From assembly GCA_039818945.1 (NCBI GenBank), contig JBCBSZ010000023.1:1-64000 (forward strand): DNA of 64,000 nt, read 5' to 3'. Below are positions 56,908 through 64,000 of the stretch, piece by piece. The notes under the pieces were generated by a model. That model made no database searches. It was not told where the DNA came from and saw only the letters and a program-made list of their open reading frames with translations. The position numbers and the translations under genes are program-made. Origin of the DNA: JBCBSZ01 sp039818945 (GTDB lineage Bacteria > Actinomycetota > Acidimicrobiia > Acidimicrobiales > Poriferisodalaceae). Each line of letters begins with the position of its first letter. Position 1 is the first letter of the stretch.

Positions 56908-57518
56908 GCCGTCCTCCAGTCCTCGGCGAGCAGTCCGTGCAGCACGGCGTCGTGGACCCGGCCCTCCTTGGCGACGTGCTGGCGCATCCGCCCCTCGCGC
57001 ACGAACCCGAACTCCTCGAGCACGGCGATGTGGTCCTCCCGGAAGTCCCAGGTCTCGGTGAAGAGCCGGTTGAAGCCGAGCTCGTCGAAGCAGAAGCTCG
57101 CGGTCCACTCGAGGAACCGTCGGAGCTCGCCGGCGTAGCGCTCGTGCGGCTCGACGCGCTCCGTCGCAGCGAGGAACGACAGCTCGGCCCGACGACTGAC
57201 CCACTCGATGTTCGTGAGGCCGCCGTACGCGACGGGTCCGTCGTCGAGCGCCACGACCTGCAGCGCCCGCGGGTGCGTCTGGCAGTACGACGGTTCGACG
57301 ACGTCCCGGAACCACCGCTCCTGGTGCTCGATGGTCAACGGCTCCTGCTGGCGAAGCACGGCCTGCTGCTCGTTGCGCCAGCGCATCAGGGCGCCGAGAT
57401 CGGCACGGGCCAGCGGGCGGAGGTGGCGATCGCCGTGCGTCCAGGACCGTGCCACGAACCAGCCGGGCGTGAGTCCTGGGTGGGGACCGAGCTCGGCGCC
57501 GGTCGGGTCAGGTGACAT
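56904..57518 (-). CDS. pseH: GNAT N-acetyltransferase, PseH-like
   Basis: A 204-residue GNAT protein of the RimJ-like type. It has LRPLARADLGALMRWRNEQQAVLRQQEPLTIEHQERWFRDVV, a typical start for sugar-amine acetyltransferases such as PseH. Then come ALDDGPVAYGGLTNIEW, the CoA-loop-like ERYAGELRRFLEWT and GFVREGRMRQHVAKEG. In the pseudaminate pathway PseH acetylates the C4 amine made by PseC. Position directly after pseC and pseF supports this. Its ATG overlaps the pseF end by 11 bases. Confidence 0.65.
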   Translation of the reverse strand: MSPDPTGAELGPHPGLTPGWFVARSWTHGDRHLRPLARADLGALMRWRNEQQAVLRQQEPLTIEHQERWFRDVVEPSYCQTHPRALQVVALDDGPVAYGGLTNIEWVSRRAELSFLAATERVEPHERYAGELRRFLEWTASFCFDELGFNRLFTETWDFREDHIAVLEEFGFVREGRMRQHVAKEGRVHDAVLHGLLAEDWRTA

Positions 57519-58242
57519 GGCGATGGTGTACGTCGCGGTTGATCGCGACGATGTCGGGGTGGGCCGAAAGGAAGCGGACCACGTCGTCGGCGCCGAAACC
57601 GAGCGGGTCGGGACCGAGCCCGTCGACCACCCGCCGCACGACCTCGAGGTCGGGCGCCTCGTCGACGGTGATCCTCAGCTCGGGGTGCCGGGCCCAGGAC
57701 GGAGCGACGACCGGGCCGCACGAGAAGCGCTCGGGGCGGCGGTAGACGAACAGCGTCACGTGCTCGCGCTCGTCGGCGTCGACCGCCTCGCGCTCTGCGA
57801 CCTCGAGCACCGAGCGGCGAACGACTTCGACGTCGAGTCCGCGCGGGAACCGGCCGTCGAGGCTGGTCGAGACGTAGTCGAGGTCTTGGTCGCGCCGGGA
57901 CGAGATCGCCAGGTCGACGATGCTCGGGTCCACGAGTGGGCAGTCCGCGGTGATCCGGACGATCTCGCCTGCGTCGGTCACATGGAGGGCGGCCCCGTAC
58001 CGGGCGAGCACGTCGAGCGGCTCACCCCGTACGCACTGGACGCCGAGCGCGGCGCAGCGGGCCTCGATCGGATCGTCCAGCGGATCGCGGCTGGTTGCGA
58101 TCAGCACCTCGTCGACGAGCTCGCCGGCTGCGGCCCGTGCGACGACCCAGTCGAGCACGGTGCCGTCGCCGAGCGGTTCGAGGGTCTTGCCGGGCAGTCG
58201 GCTCGAACCCATCCGGGCCTGGGCGATGACCGCCGTGCTCAC
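57508..58242 (-). CDS. pseF: cytidylyltransferase of the SpsF/PseF type
   Basis: A 244-residue nucleotidyltransferase. The signature STAVIAQARMGSSRLPGKTLEPLGDGTVLDWVVAR is followed by VDEVLIATSRDPLDDPIEARCAALGV, the conserved IVRITADCPLVDPSIVD and VDEAPDLEVVRRVVDGL. It activates the nonulosonate as CMP-sugar. It is coupled to pseC (GTGA). CMP-sugar synthetases of this type also occur in spore-coat clusters (SpsF). Confidence 0.85.
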   Translation of the reverse strand: MSTAVIAQARMGSSRLPGKTLEPLGDGTVLDWVVARAAAGELVDEVLIATSRDPLDDPIEARCAALGVQCVRGEPLDVLARYGAALHVTDAGEIVRITADCPLVDPSIVDLAISSRRDQDLDYVSTSLDGRFPRGLDVEVVRRSVLEVAEREAVDADEREHVTLFVYRRPERFSCGPVVAPSWARHPELRITVDEAPDLEVVRRVVDGLGPDPLGFGADDVVRFLSAHPDIVAINRDVHHRHVT

Positions 58243-59321
58243 GAACGGACGCCGACCAGCTCGCGCAGCGCCTCGATCACCTTCGTCTGCTCGCCATCGG
58301 TCAGAAGCGGGAAGATCGGCAGGCTGAGGATGCCAGCGTACGCCTCGTCGCATGCGGGCAGGTCCCACTGGTCCGACGCGTAGACGGGATGGTGGTGGAT
58401 CGGGACGTAGTGCACCTGAGGAGCGATGCCACGATCCCGCAGGCCGTCGTACACACCCCGTCGATCGGCGACGCGGATCGGGTACAGGTGGTAGCCGTGC
58501 TCGAAACCGGCGGGGGGCTGCGGTGCGGCGAGGAGGTCGAGCTCGGCGAGTTCGACGTCGTACCGAGCCGCGATCTCCCGCCGCCTCGACATGAAGGCAT
58601 CCAGCTTCCGCATCTGGCTCGTGCCCAGGGCCGCCTGCACGTCGGTGAGGCGGTAGTTGAACCCCGTCTCGATGACCTCGTAGTACCAGCGTTCGTCGGT
58701 CTCGGGCCGGTGGATCCCGTGCGTGCGGAACCGGCGCAGGCGATCGGCAAGGTCCGGATCGTTGGTCGTCACGACCCCACCCTCGGCGGTGGTGACCGGC
58801 TTGACCGGATGGAACGAGAAGCAGGTCATGTCCGAGCGGGCGCAGTTGCCGACCGGTCCATCCGGAGTGGCGGCGCCGAGTGCCTGGGCCGCGTCCTCGA
58901 TCACGATGCGGGGCCGTTCGGCCAGCTTCGAGAGGTCGACGGGCAGGCCGGCGAAGTGGACGGCCACGACGGCATCGAGCCCTGCGGGCACCCCCGTCGG
59001 GTCCAGGTTGAGGGTTGCGGGGTCGATGTCCACGAACGACACCTCGGCACCGAGGTAGCGAGCGCAGTTGGCAGATGCCACGAACGACAGCGGGGAGGTG
59101 GCGACGCGGTCGCCGGGCCCGACACCGGCGGCAGCACAGGCGCCGTGCAGCGCCGCTGTGCCGTTGGCGTACGCGACGGCGAATCGGGCGTCGGTGGCCT
59201 CGCAGACCGCCCGCTCGAACACCTCGATGGCCGGCCCCTGAGTCAGCCAATCGCCGCGGAGCACGTCGACGACCGCCTGGATGTCGTCGTCATCGATCGT
59301 CTGTCGACCGTACGGGATCAT
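58239..59321 (-). CDS. pseC: UDP-4-amino-sugar aminotransferase PseC (DegT/DnrJ family)
   Basis: A 360-residue PLP enzyme. It opens MIPYGRQTIDDDDIQAVVDVLRGDWLTQGPAIEVFE, diagnostic of PseC. PLP-Lys174 is in FSFHPVKPVTTAEGG, and RFRTHGIHRP and FNYRLTDVQAALG follow. It transaminates the 4-keto sugar made by PseB, giving UDP-4-amino-4,6-dideoxy-N-acetyl-altrosamine. ATG 59321 is used; a TTG at 59339 overlapping the pseB stop would add six residues. The GAGGAG near the pseB stop can serve either. Confidence 0.88.
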   Translation of the reverse strand: MIPYGRQTIDDDDIQAVVDVLRGDWLTQGPAIEVFERAVCEATDARFAVAYANGTAALHGACAAAGVGPGDRVATSPLSFVASANCARYLGAEVSFVDIDPATLNLDPTGVPAGLDAVVAVHFAGLPVDLSKLAERPRIVIEDAAQALGAATPDGPVGNCARSDMTCFSFHPVKPVTTAEGGVVTTNDPDLADRLRRFRTHGIHRPETDERWYYEVIETGFNYRLTDVQAALGTSQMRKLDAFMSRRREIAARYDVELAELDLLAAPQPPAGFEHGYHLYPIRVADRRGVYDGLRDRGIAPQVHYVPIHHHPVYASDQWDLPACDEAYAGILSLPIFPLLTDGEQTKVIEALRELVGVRS

Positions 59322-59335
59322 CGCCGGCGCGCTCC

Positions 59336-60355
59336 TCAACCCAGCTCGGTGTCGATGAGCTTCCGCAGCTCGTCGACTGTCAGAAACCGATCGTTCGATC
59401 CGCTGTTGTAGCTGAACCCCTCGGCGCAGCGACGACCGGGCCGCGGTGCGCTCCCTCGGGCGAACGCCTCCACGTCGAAGAGCGGGAACGACGGGAGGAT
59501 CACGAAGTAGTCGTCGAACTCGATCGAGGACAGCGAGTCGGTGCTGGTCAGCATCTCCTCGTGGAGCTTCTCCCCCGGCCGGATCCCGACCATCTCCGTC
59601 GCCGCATCCGGGGCGATCGCTGCCGCCACATCGGTGATGCGATAGCTCGGGATGCGCGGGACGAAGATCTCACCGCCCCACATGCGGGCGAGGGAGTCCA
59701 CGACGAAGCTCACCCCCTCGTCCAAGGTGATGTTGAACCGTGTCATCCGCGCATCCGTGATGGGGAGGACGCCCTCACCGGCCCGCGCCATGAAGAACGG
59801 GATGACCGAGCCCCGCGATCCCATGACGTTGCCGTAGCGGACCACGGCGAACCGGATGTCACGGCCGCCTCGGTGGTTGTTGGCGGCGACGAACAGCTTG
59901 TCCGATGCGAGCTTCGTCGCTCCGTAGAGGTTGATGGGTGCCGCGGCCTTGTCCGTGGAGAGGGCGACGACGCGCTCCACCGAGTTGGCGATCGTGGCGT
60001 TGATGACGTTCTCGGCGCCGAGGATGTTCGTCTTCACCGCCTCGAACGGGTTGTACTCGGCCGCTGGGACCTGCTTGAGCGCCGCGGCGTGGACGACGAC
60101 GTCGACGTCCTCCATCGCCCGAGTGAGCCGCGCCTCGTCTCGGACGTCTCCGATGAAGTACCTCAGGACGTCGGCGTGGGGAGAGAACTCGGCGCTGGTC
60201 TGCATCTCGAACTGCTTGAGCTCGTCACGGCTGTAGATCACGACGCGGCGTGGATCGTGATCCCGGAGCAGGGTGCCGATGAACCGCTTGCCGAACGATC
60301 CGGTGCCGCCGGTCACGAGGACGGACTTGCCGGAGAGTGTGTACGCGTCTGACAT
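59336..60355 (-). CDS. pseB: UDP-N-acetylglucosamine 4,6-dehydratase/5-epimerase PseB
   Basis: A 339-residue SDR. It has LVTGGTGSFGKRFIGTLLRDHDPRRVVIYSRDELKQFEM, then VVHAAALKQVPAAEYNPFEAVKTNILGAENVI, the active site TDKAAAPINLYGATKLASDKL (YxxxK) and VVRYGNVMGSRGSVIPFF. These match PseB/FlaA1. It dehydrates UDP-GlcNAc and inverts C5, the first step of pseudaminate synthesis. It is the first gene of a six-gene overlapping operon. A -10-like TATCGT lies 50-60 bases upstream on the minus strand. Confidence 0.92.
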   Translation of the reverse strand: MSDAYTLSGKSVLVTGGTGSFGKRFIGTLLRDHDPRRVVIYSRDELKQFEMQTSAEFSPHADVLRYFIGDVRDEARLTRAMEDVDVVVHAAALKQVPAAEYNPFEAVKTNILGAENVINATIANSVERVVALSTDKAAAPINLYGATKLASDKLFVAANNHRGGRDIRFAVVRYGNVMGSRGSVIPFFMARAGEGVLPITDARMTRFNITLDEGVSFVVDSLARMWGGEIFVPRIPSYRITDVAAAIAPDAATEMVGIRPGEKLHEEMLTSTDSLSSIEFDDYFVILPSFPLFDVEAFARGSAPRPGRRCAEGFSYNSGSNDRFLTVDELRKLIDTELG

Positions 60356-60406
60356 CCAGGAATCCTGATCGGGGCGGGCAGGACGAGCCCGCGCTACGAA
60401 CGTCGA

Positions 60407-60412
60407 ACGATA
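60407..60412 (-). promoter_or_regulatory. possible -10 of the pse operon
   Basis: TATCGT on the minus strand would give a leader of about 45 bases before pseB. No matching -35 was confirmed. Confidence 0.35.
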
Positions 60413-60482
60413 CTGGGCCGCATCCGCTGTCGGCGCTGACCCGCGCCCGCCGGCACCGATCACGAGGCCGGCGGTCCGGGAG

Positions 60483-60488
60483 TACGGT
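60483..60488 (+). promoter_or_regulatory. -10 element before the leader peptide
   Basis: TACGGT is followed by 8 bases and ATG 60497, the start of an 11-codon frame that ends inside the GTG of the glycosyltransferase gene. Confidence 0.45.
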
Positions 60489-60496
60489 CGTCGACG

Positions 60497-60532
60497 ATGA
60501 CCGAGGTCGACACCTGCACGGCATTCCGGTGA
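60497..60532 (+). CDS. 11-residue leader peptide coupled to the glycosyltransferase gene
   Basis: ATG 60497 opens MTEVDTCTAFR and stops at TGA 60530-60532, which overlaps the GTG at 60529 of the next gene (GTGA). With TACGGT 8 bases upstream the transcript would begin on this ATG. Ribosomes ending here could restart on the GTG, which has no Shine-Dalgarno sequence of its own. The peptide itself probably has no function. Confidence 0.35.
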   Translation: MTEVDTCTAFR

Positions 60533-61482
60533 CGGCGGCGATCGAGGTCCGGGGAGTCCGCGCCACGACCCACACGCTCTACGTCGCCTCCTGGGCGCGC
60601 GAGCTGCTGCGCGAGCACGATCGGGTCCTGATCGTCGACCGCGACCGCCCGCCGACTGGGAGCGCCCACGGCCCCGTGACCTGGCGGCTCCCGCGGGGAG
60701 CGTCGATCGCCGTGGTCGACGAGCCACCGTCCTCCGTCGACCGGGTCGACGCCGTCCACGTCGGCTCCCCCGCCCTCCGGCACTGGAGGCGGCGGGCGGC
60801 GGAGCGACGGCACGGGACGTCGATCGTGGTCGACGAGGGCCTCGGCTCGTACGGCTCGGTCCGCAGCCGCCTCGGGGCGTTGCGGCGCGAGGGCGCCGGT
60901 CGGGCGTCGGCCACGGCGAAGGCCATCGCACGCAGCGCAGCGCTCGCACGGTCGACGCGTTGGCCGACCTATCGGGCGGAGGGCGGGACCTGGCGGGTGA
61001 ACCCGATGGTCGCTGCGACGTTTCGCGAAGCCGCCGACGAGGCGGTGCCGAACGACGACGTCGTCCTGCTCAGTCAGCCGTGGACGGCGCTGGGTCTCGC
61101 GGACGAGGCCACGGCCCGCCGTGCGCTCGACGAGATCCGTCGCTCGGTCTCGGGCGCGGGGCTCCGGCTCGTCGTGCGCCCCCACCCCTGGGACCACCCG
61201 GACCGGTTCGCTGAGCTGCCCACGCTGCCGGGCGGCCTGCCCGCAGAGCTCCACCCGGAGATCCGAGGCGCGCGGATGGTGCTCGGCGAGACGACGACCG
61301 CATTGATCAACCTCGCGGCGATCTTCGGCGTCCCGGCCGCCCGCGTCGAGCTCCCCATCGACGCGGCGCCGCTCGCACGCGACCAGCAGGCCCTCCTCAC
61401 GACCTTCGTCGGTCCCGCGGTGCCGACGTCAGAGCTGACCGAGGTCATCCGCCGAGGCGGTCAGGAGCGCCGAGGATCCTGA
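60529..61482 (+). CDS. sialyltransferase/polysialyltransferase-like glycosyltransferase
   Basis: A 317-residue protein. It has ATTHTLYVASWARELLREHDRVLIVDRD, then HGTSIVVDEGLGSYGSVRSRLG, which resembles the acidic DEG..SY motif of GT52-type sialyltransferases. Later come LRLVVRPHPWDHPDRF (HP motif) and ARMVLGETTTALINLAAIFGVPAARVELP (SS/TT nucleotide motif). Such enzymes transfer sialic or related acids from CMP donors, which fits the divergent pse operon. Homology is distant by eye, so confidence is limited. The only credible start is GTG 60529. The end overlaps the convergent TPR-like gene by 38 bases. Confidence 0.55.
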   Translation: MTAAIEVRGVRATTHTLYVASWARELLREHDRVLIVDRDRPPTGSAHGPVTWRLPRGASIAVVDEPPSSVDRVDAVHVGSPALRHWRRRAAERRHGTSIVVDEGLGSYGSVRSRLGALRREGAGRASATAKAIARSAALARSTRWPTYRAEGGTWRVNPMVAATFREAADEAVPNDDVVLLSQPWTALGLADEATARRALDEIRRSVSGAGLRLVVRPHPWDHPDRFAELPTLPGGLPAELHPEIRGARMVLGETTTALINLAAIFGVPAARVELPIDAAPLARDQQALLTTFVGPAVPTSELTEVIRRGGQERRGS

Positions 61483-63469
61483 CCGCCTCGTCGACGACCG
61501 CCCGCCGGTCGCCCAACGCGTCGACCCAGGCGACCTGCATCGACCGGTGCCAGTAGTCCCCGCCGCCGAGACGGCGGCGCCACAGCCCCAGCCGGCTCGG
61601 GTGCAGCGCGACCGTCGTCGTGCCGACCGCCCCGGCGAGCTCCACGAAGGTGGTGCCGATGCCGACGACCGTCCCGATCGCGGCAGCGATCGCGGCCATC
61701 GACTCGAAGTCGTCCCTGAGGTCGACGTCGTCGACGAAGTCCACGTCATCGAACACGGATTCGAGCTCGCGCCGTTCGTCCGGACGGGCGTCGTGCTGGA
61801 GGCACACGATCGGGCGGCCGAGACGGGCCAGCGGCTCAAGGTCGGTCGGTCGCAGGTAGTGGATGCTCCTGATCGCATCGTCGAACTCCGACCGCCAGAC
61901 CACACCGACCGCGTCGCCGAGTCGCTCGGCGTACGCGGCGACGAGGTCGGGATCCGGACGGAGATAGGCGTCGACGGGGACGCGGTCGACGAGCAGCGCA
62001 CCGAGAGCCCGCGCCATGACGACTTGATCGCAGCTCTTCGCGACGGCATCGGCCGTCTCGTCGAGGTGCTCGTACAGGACGTGCGGGGCGCGCGAGGGCT
62101 GGTCGGTGGCGAGGAAGCCGGGTGCCGACCGACTCGCTCGCCGCCCGCACGGGTGGAAGCGGAGCGACGGGAAGCTGCGCCGCAGGAGCCCGGTCAACCG
62201 CGGGTCACAGGCCAGTTCGGTGGTGTCGGCCGAATCGCCCAGCGCGGGGTACGCGGCTGCCAGCAGGATCTCGTCACCCGGCCCGCCCTGGGGCACGACG
62301 AAACGACGCCGGACGCGACCGTCGACGGTAGCTGAGGCCGACGCGCCGAACGCCGCGACCAACCGGCGCCGATCCTCGTCCGGCAGGAACCGATCGAACG
62401 CCTCCCGGTGCCGGCCGAGCTGGTGGAGCCCGAGGTACTCGACCTCGTCGAAAGACTCACCGGGACGCCGCGAGCCAGCGCGACGGCGGACGACCTCCTC
62501 GCTGATGCCCTCCTCCAGCTCGATCCGCGCCAGCAGCTTCTCGGCGTCCCACCGCCGACCGGTCGATCGAAGCGGTCGGAGCAGGACCCTCGCGGCGTCG
62601 AAGCGCCGGGCGACGTAGTGGGCGCGTGCTAGCTGGTAGCGCCCCGTCGGGCCGAGGGACGAGACGAACTTGGCATCGTCGCCGAGCTCGACCAGGCGGT
62701 TGGTCTGGTCGAGCTCGAAGAGAACCGTGGCGTACCAGTCGGGTGAGCCCGACGGGCCCCGGGCGGCCTCGATCACCTCCTGCAGGACTGCGGCGTCGCG
62801 TCCGTCCACCCGTCGATGGGCGTCCCGCGCCCGACGGAGCGTGTCGACGCTCCGCATCTCGGGGGTGACCGCGGCGTCGATCGCGCGGACCGCCTTCGTG
62901 ACCGAGCCGAGATCCCACAGGGCGTCGAAACGGAACCTCGCCGCCGCTTCGACGCCGATCAGGTCGGCATTGGCCAGCCTGAGCACGTCCGTTGTGCTGC
63001 CCGACGAGCGCAGGAGCTCGAGCCGGAGGCTCCGGCAGGCGCCGTCATCGGAAGCGGCCGGACCCAGTTGCTCGACTGCGGCGTCCGTCTGACCCCGCGC
63101 ACGGGCGGCAGAGGCAGCCAGCCACCGCCGAGTCGCGTCGTCGAGGCGATCGTCGAGCGCAGCGGCGACGCGATCCGTCGCGCCGTGCTCGCCGAGCCGC
63201 AGGAGGAGGCCATGGGCGGCGAGGCCGAGTGCCGTCGACCGGGACCGGCCCAGCCGGCGCGCCATTGCGGCCGCCGCGACGCGGGCGTCGCTCGTCGCCC
63301 ACAGCAGGGTCGCCTGCGTCGCCACTGAGACCACGATCGGGACCCGCGCCGGTGCGACGCGCGCCAAGCCGCTCAGCATCGCGCCCGAGGTCGTCCCCGC
63401 CAGGCGGCCACCGAAGCGTCCGACGGTCGCGACGAGACCGATCATCCCTGCTACGAACGCCTGCCGCAT
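61445..63469 (-). CDS. TPR-like/glycosyltransferase-like protein (paralogue 2)
   Basis: A 674-residue protein with the same architecture as the gene at 51095-53377. A helical repeat region has Ala/Arg-rich pairs (RFRFDALWDLGSVTKAVRAIDAAV; YQLARAHYVARRFDAARVLLRPLR). A C-terminal transferase-like part has FVVPQGGPGDEILLAAAYPAL, VGVVWRSEFDDAIRSIHYLRPTDLEPLARL, CLQHDARPDERRELESVF and VVGIGTTFVELAGAVGTTTVALHPSRLGLWRRR. The N-terminus has a hydrophobic stretch (FVAGMIGLVATVGRFGG). The GPGDE motif is shared with the paralogue. TACCGT 9 bases upstream of ATG 63469 may be its -10. Confidence 0.6.
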   Translation of the reverse strand: MRQAFVAGMIGLVATVGRFGGRLAGTTSGAMLSGLARVAPARVPIVVSVATQATLLWATSDARVAAAAMARRLGRSRSTALGLAAHGLLLRLGEHGATDRVAAALDDRLDDATRRWLAASAARARGQTDAAVEQLGPAASDDGACRSLRLELLRSSGSTTDVLRLANADLIGVEAAARFRFDALWDLGSVTKAVRAIDAAVTPEMRSVDTLRRARDAHRRVDGRDAAVLQEVIEAARGPSGSPDWYATVLFELDQTNRLVELGDDAKFVSSLGPTGRYQLARAHYVARRFDAARVLLRPLRSTGRRWDAEKLLARIELEEGISEEVVRRRAGSRRPGESFDEVEYLGLHQLGRHREAFDRFLPDEDRRRLVAAFGASASATVDGRVRRRFVVPQGGPGDEILLAAAYPALGDSADTTELACDPRLTGLLRRSFPSLRFHPCGRRASRSAPGFLATDQPSRAPHVLYEHLDETADAVAKSCDQVVMARALGALLVDRVPVDAYLRPDPDLVAAYAERLGDAVGVVWRSEFDDAIRSIHYLRPTDLEPLARLGRPIVCLQHDARPDERRELESVFDDVDFVDDVDLRDDFESMAAIAAAIGTVVGIGTTFVELAGAVGTTTVALHPSRLGLWRRRLGGGDYWHRSMQVAWVDALGDRRAVVDEAVRILGAPDRLGG

Positions 63470-63572
63470 CGGGCCCCGACGGTAACGCCACCGGAGACCG
63501 GCGGGATCACTCCCGGCGCGGCTCCGGTCGTCGCCGCACCCCGGAGGCGCGGGTATCGTCATTTGCGTCCCA

Positions 63573-63584
63573 CCTCCGTGGAGG
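63573..63584 (+). promoter_or_regulatory. hairpin over the pseI ribosome binding site
   Basis: CCTC and GAGG can pair around a CGTG loop, covering the Shine-Dalgarno GGAGG that lies 5 bases before GTG 63590. A control role is speculative. Confidence 0.25.
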
Positions 63585-63589
63585 CCACC

Positions 63590-64000
63590 GTGACCGAAAT
63601 CCTCATCGGCGACCGCCGCATCGGGTCCACGGCGCCGACCTTCGTCATCGCCGAGTTGAGCGCCAACCACAACCACGACCTCGGCCGAGCGCTCGCCTCG
63701 ATCGACGCTGCCGCCGACGCCGGCGTCGACGCCGTGAAGTTCCAGACCTACACCGCCGACACGATCACGATCGACTCGGATAGCGAGCCCTTCCAGGTCA
63801 AGGGCGGCACCCTCTGGGACGGCCGAACGCTCTACGACCTCTACTCGGAGGCGTACACGCCGTGGGAGTGGCACGAGGAGCTATTCGCACGGGCCGAGGA
63901 CCGTGGGCTGATCGCGCTGTCGACCCCGTTCGACCCCACCGCGGTCGACCTGCTCGAGTCCCTCGCCGTCCCCGTCTACAAGGTCGCGTCGATGGAGATC
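63590..64000 (+). CDS. pseI: pseudaminic acid synthase PseI (5' part; cut by the window end)
   Basis: The first 137 residues of a NeuB-family condensing enzyme. It has FVIAELSANHNHDLGRALASIDAAADAGVDAVKFQTYTADTITID, then GGTLWDGRTLYDLYSEAYTPWEWHEELFARA and LSTPFDPTAVDLLESLAVPVYKVASMEI. ELSANHN and TLWDGRTLYDLY are features of PseI rather than NeuB or LegI. It joins PEP to 2,4-diacetamido-2,4,6-trideoxy-altropyranose to give pseudaminic acid. GTG 63590 follows GGAGG by 5 bases; GTG 63578 is a weaker alternative. The family has about 345 residues, so the rest lies beyond the edge. Confidence 0.88.
   Translation, partial: MTEILIGDRRIGSTAPTFVIAELSANHNHDLGRALASIDAAADAGVDAVKFQTYTADTITIDSDSEPFQVKGGTLWDGRTLYDLYSEAYTPWEWHEELFARAEDRGLIALSTPFDPTAVDLLESLAVPVYKVASMEI

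Noticed and set aside
1..64000. Mobile elements, integrases, tRNA or rRNA genes
   Set aside because: No transposase, integrase or phage motifs and no cloverleaf-like sequences were found on either strand.

Overview
The window is very GC-rich, with dense gene packing, many GTG starts and many start/stop overlaps of the GTGA or TGATG type. Together with F420/LLM-type oxidoreductases, a Ku/LigD end-joining set, a phenylacetyl-CoA epoxidase operon, pyruvate phosphate dikinase and a secreted protein ending in 'GYW..ASDGGVFAFG' repeats, this points to an actinobacterium, most likely of class Acidimicrobiia (Ilumatobacter/Iamia-like). That placement is inferred; no rRNA or tRNA gene, insertion sequence, CRISPR array or prophage is visible. 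No gene-free gap exceeds about 170 bases.

Layout. 0-5.5 kb: small housekeeping and regulatory genes (methyltransferase, AAA ATPase, NYN nuclease, a PIN toxin-antitoxin pair, a dehydrogenase divergent from its likely TetR repressor with two operators). 5.5-7.1 kb: a two-gene unit whose first gene is a selenoprotein of the UGSC family (in-frame TGA read as selenocysteine), coupled to a 358-residue protein of unknown function. 7.1-17.1 kb: LLM oxidoreductase, GNAT/TauD pair, PaaX-type regulator, GGDEF protein, SDR enzymes, hydrolase and ppdK. 17.3-20.8 kb: paaABCDE, the ring-epoxidising complex for phenylacetyl-CoA, behind a leaderless promoter. 21-24.4 kb: a giant patatin-like protein. 24.4-27.4 kb: quinone-oxidoreductase-like gene with a perfect palindromic operator, PaaI-like thioesterase and acyl-CoA ligase. 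27.4-30.4 kb: beta-phosphoglucomutase plus GH65 phosphorylase. 30.4-35.2 kb: non-homologous end-joining genes (separate LigD polymerase, Ku, LigD ligase) with a membrane protein and a Xaa-Pro peptidase in one direction. 35.3-41.5 kb: two Thr-rich surface proteins, a second toxin-antitoxin pair and a 1257-residue secreted multidomain protein. 41.6-46.2 kb: lpdA-sucB-lipBA, where LipB and LipA form one fused protein. 46.2-50.1 kb: small membrane proteins, epimerase, SRPBCC, PNPOx-like, DUF427 and amidase genes.

50.1-64 kb is a surface-glycan locus: a GT2 glycosyltransferase, two paralogous TPR-like/glycosyltransferase-like proteins, a methyltransferase, and a tightly overlapped operon pseB-pseC-pseF-GNAT-(SDR/ATP-grasp fusion)-HAD, with pseI starting at the right edge. 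It predicts a pseudaminic-acid-type nonulosonate that is activated to its CMP form and probably transferred by the sialyltransferase-like protein at 60.5 kb. No pseG is visible in the window.

Regulation. At least seventeen genes have a TAnnnT hexamer 6-8 bases before the start codon, the arrangement expected of leaderless transcripts; other genes carry clear Shine-Dalgarno sequences or are translationally coupled. The strongest candidates for unusual biology are the UGSC selenoprotein with its partner, the LipB-LipA fusion, the SDR/ATP-grasp fusion with a Cys in place of the catalytic Tyr, and the paired TPR-like glycosyltransferase paralogues.
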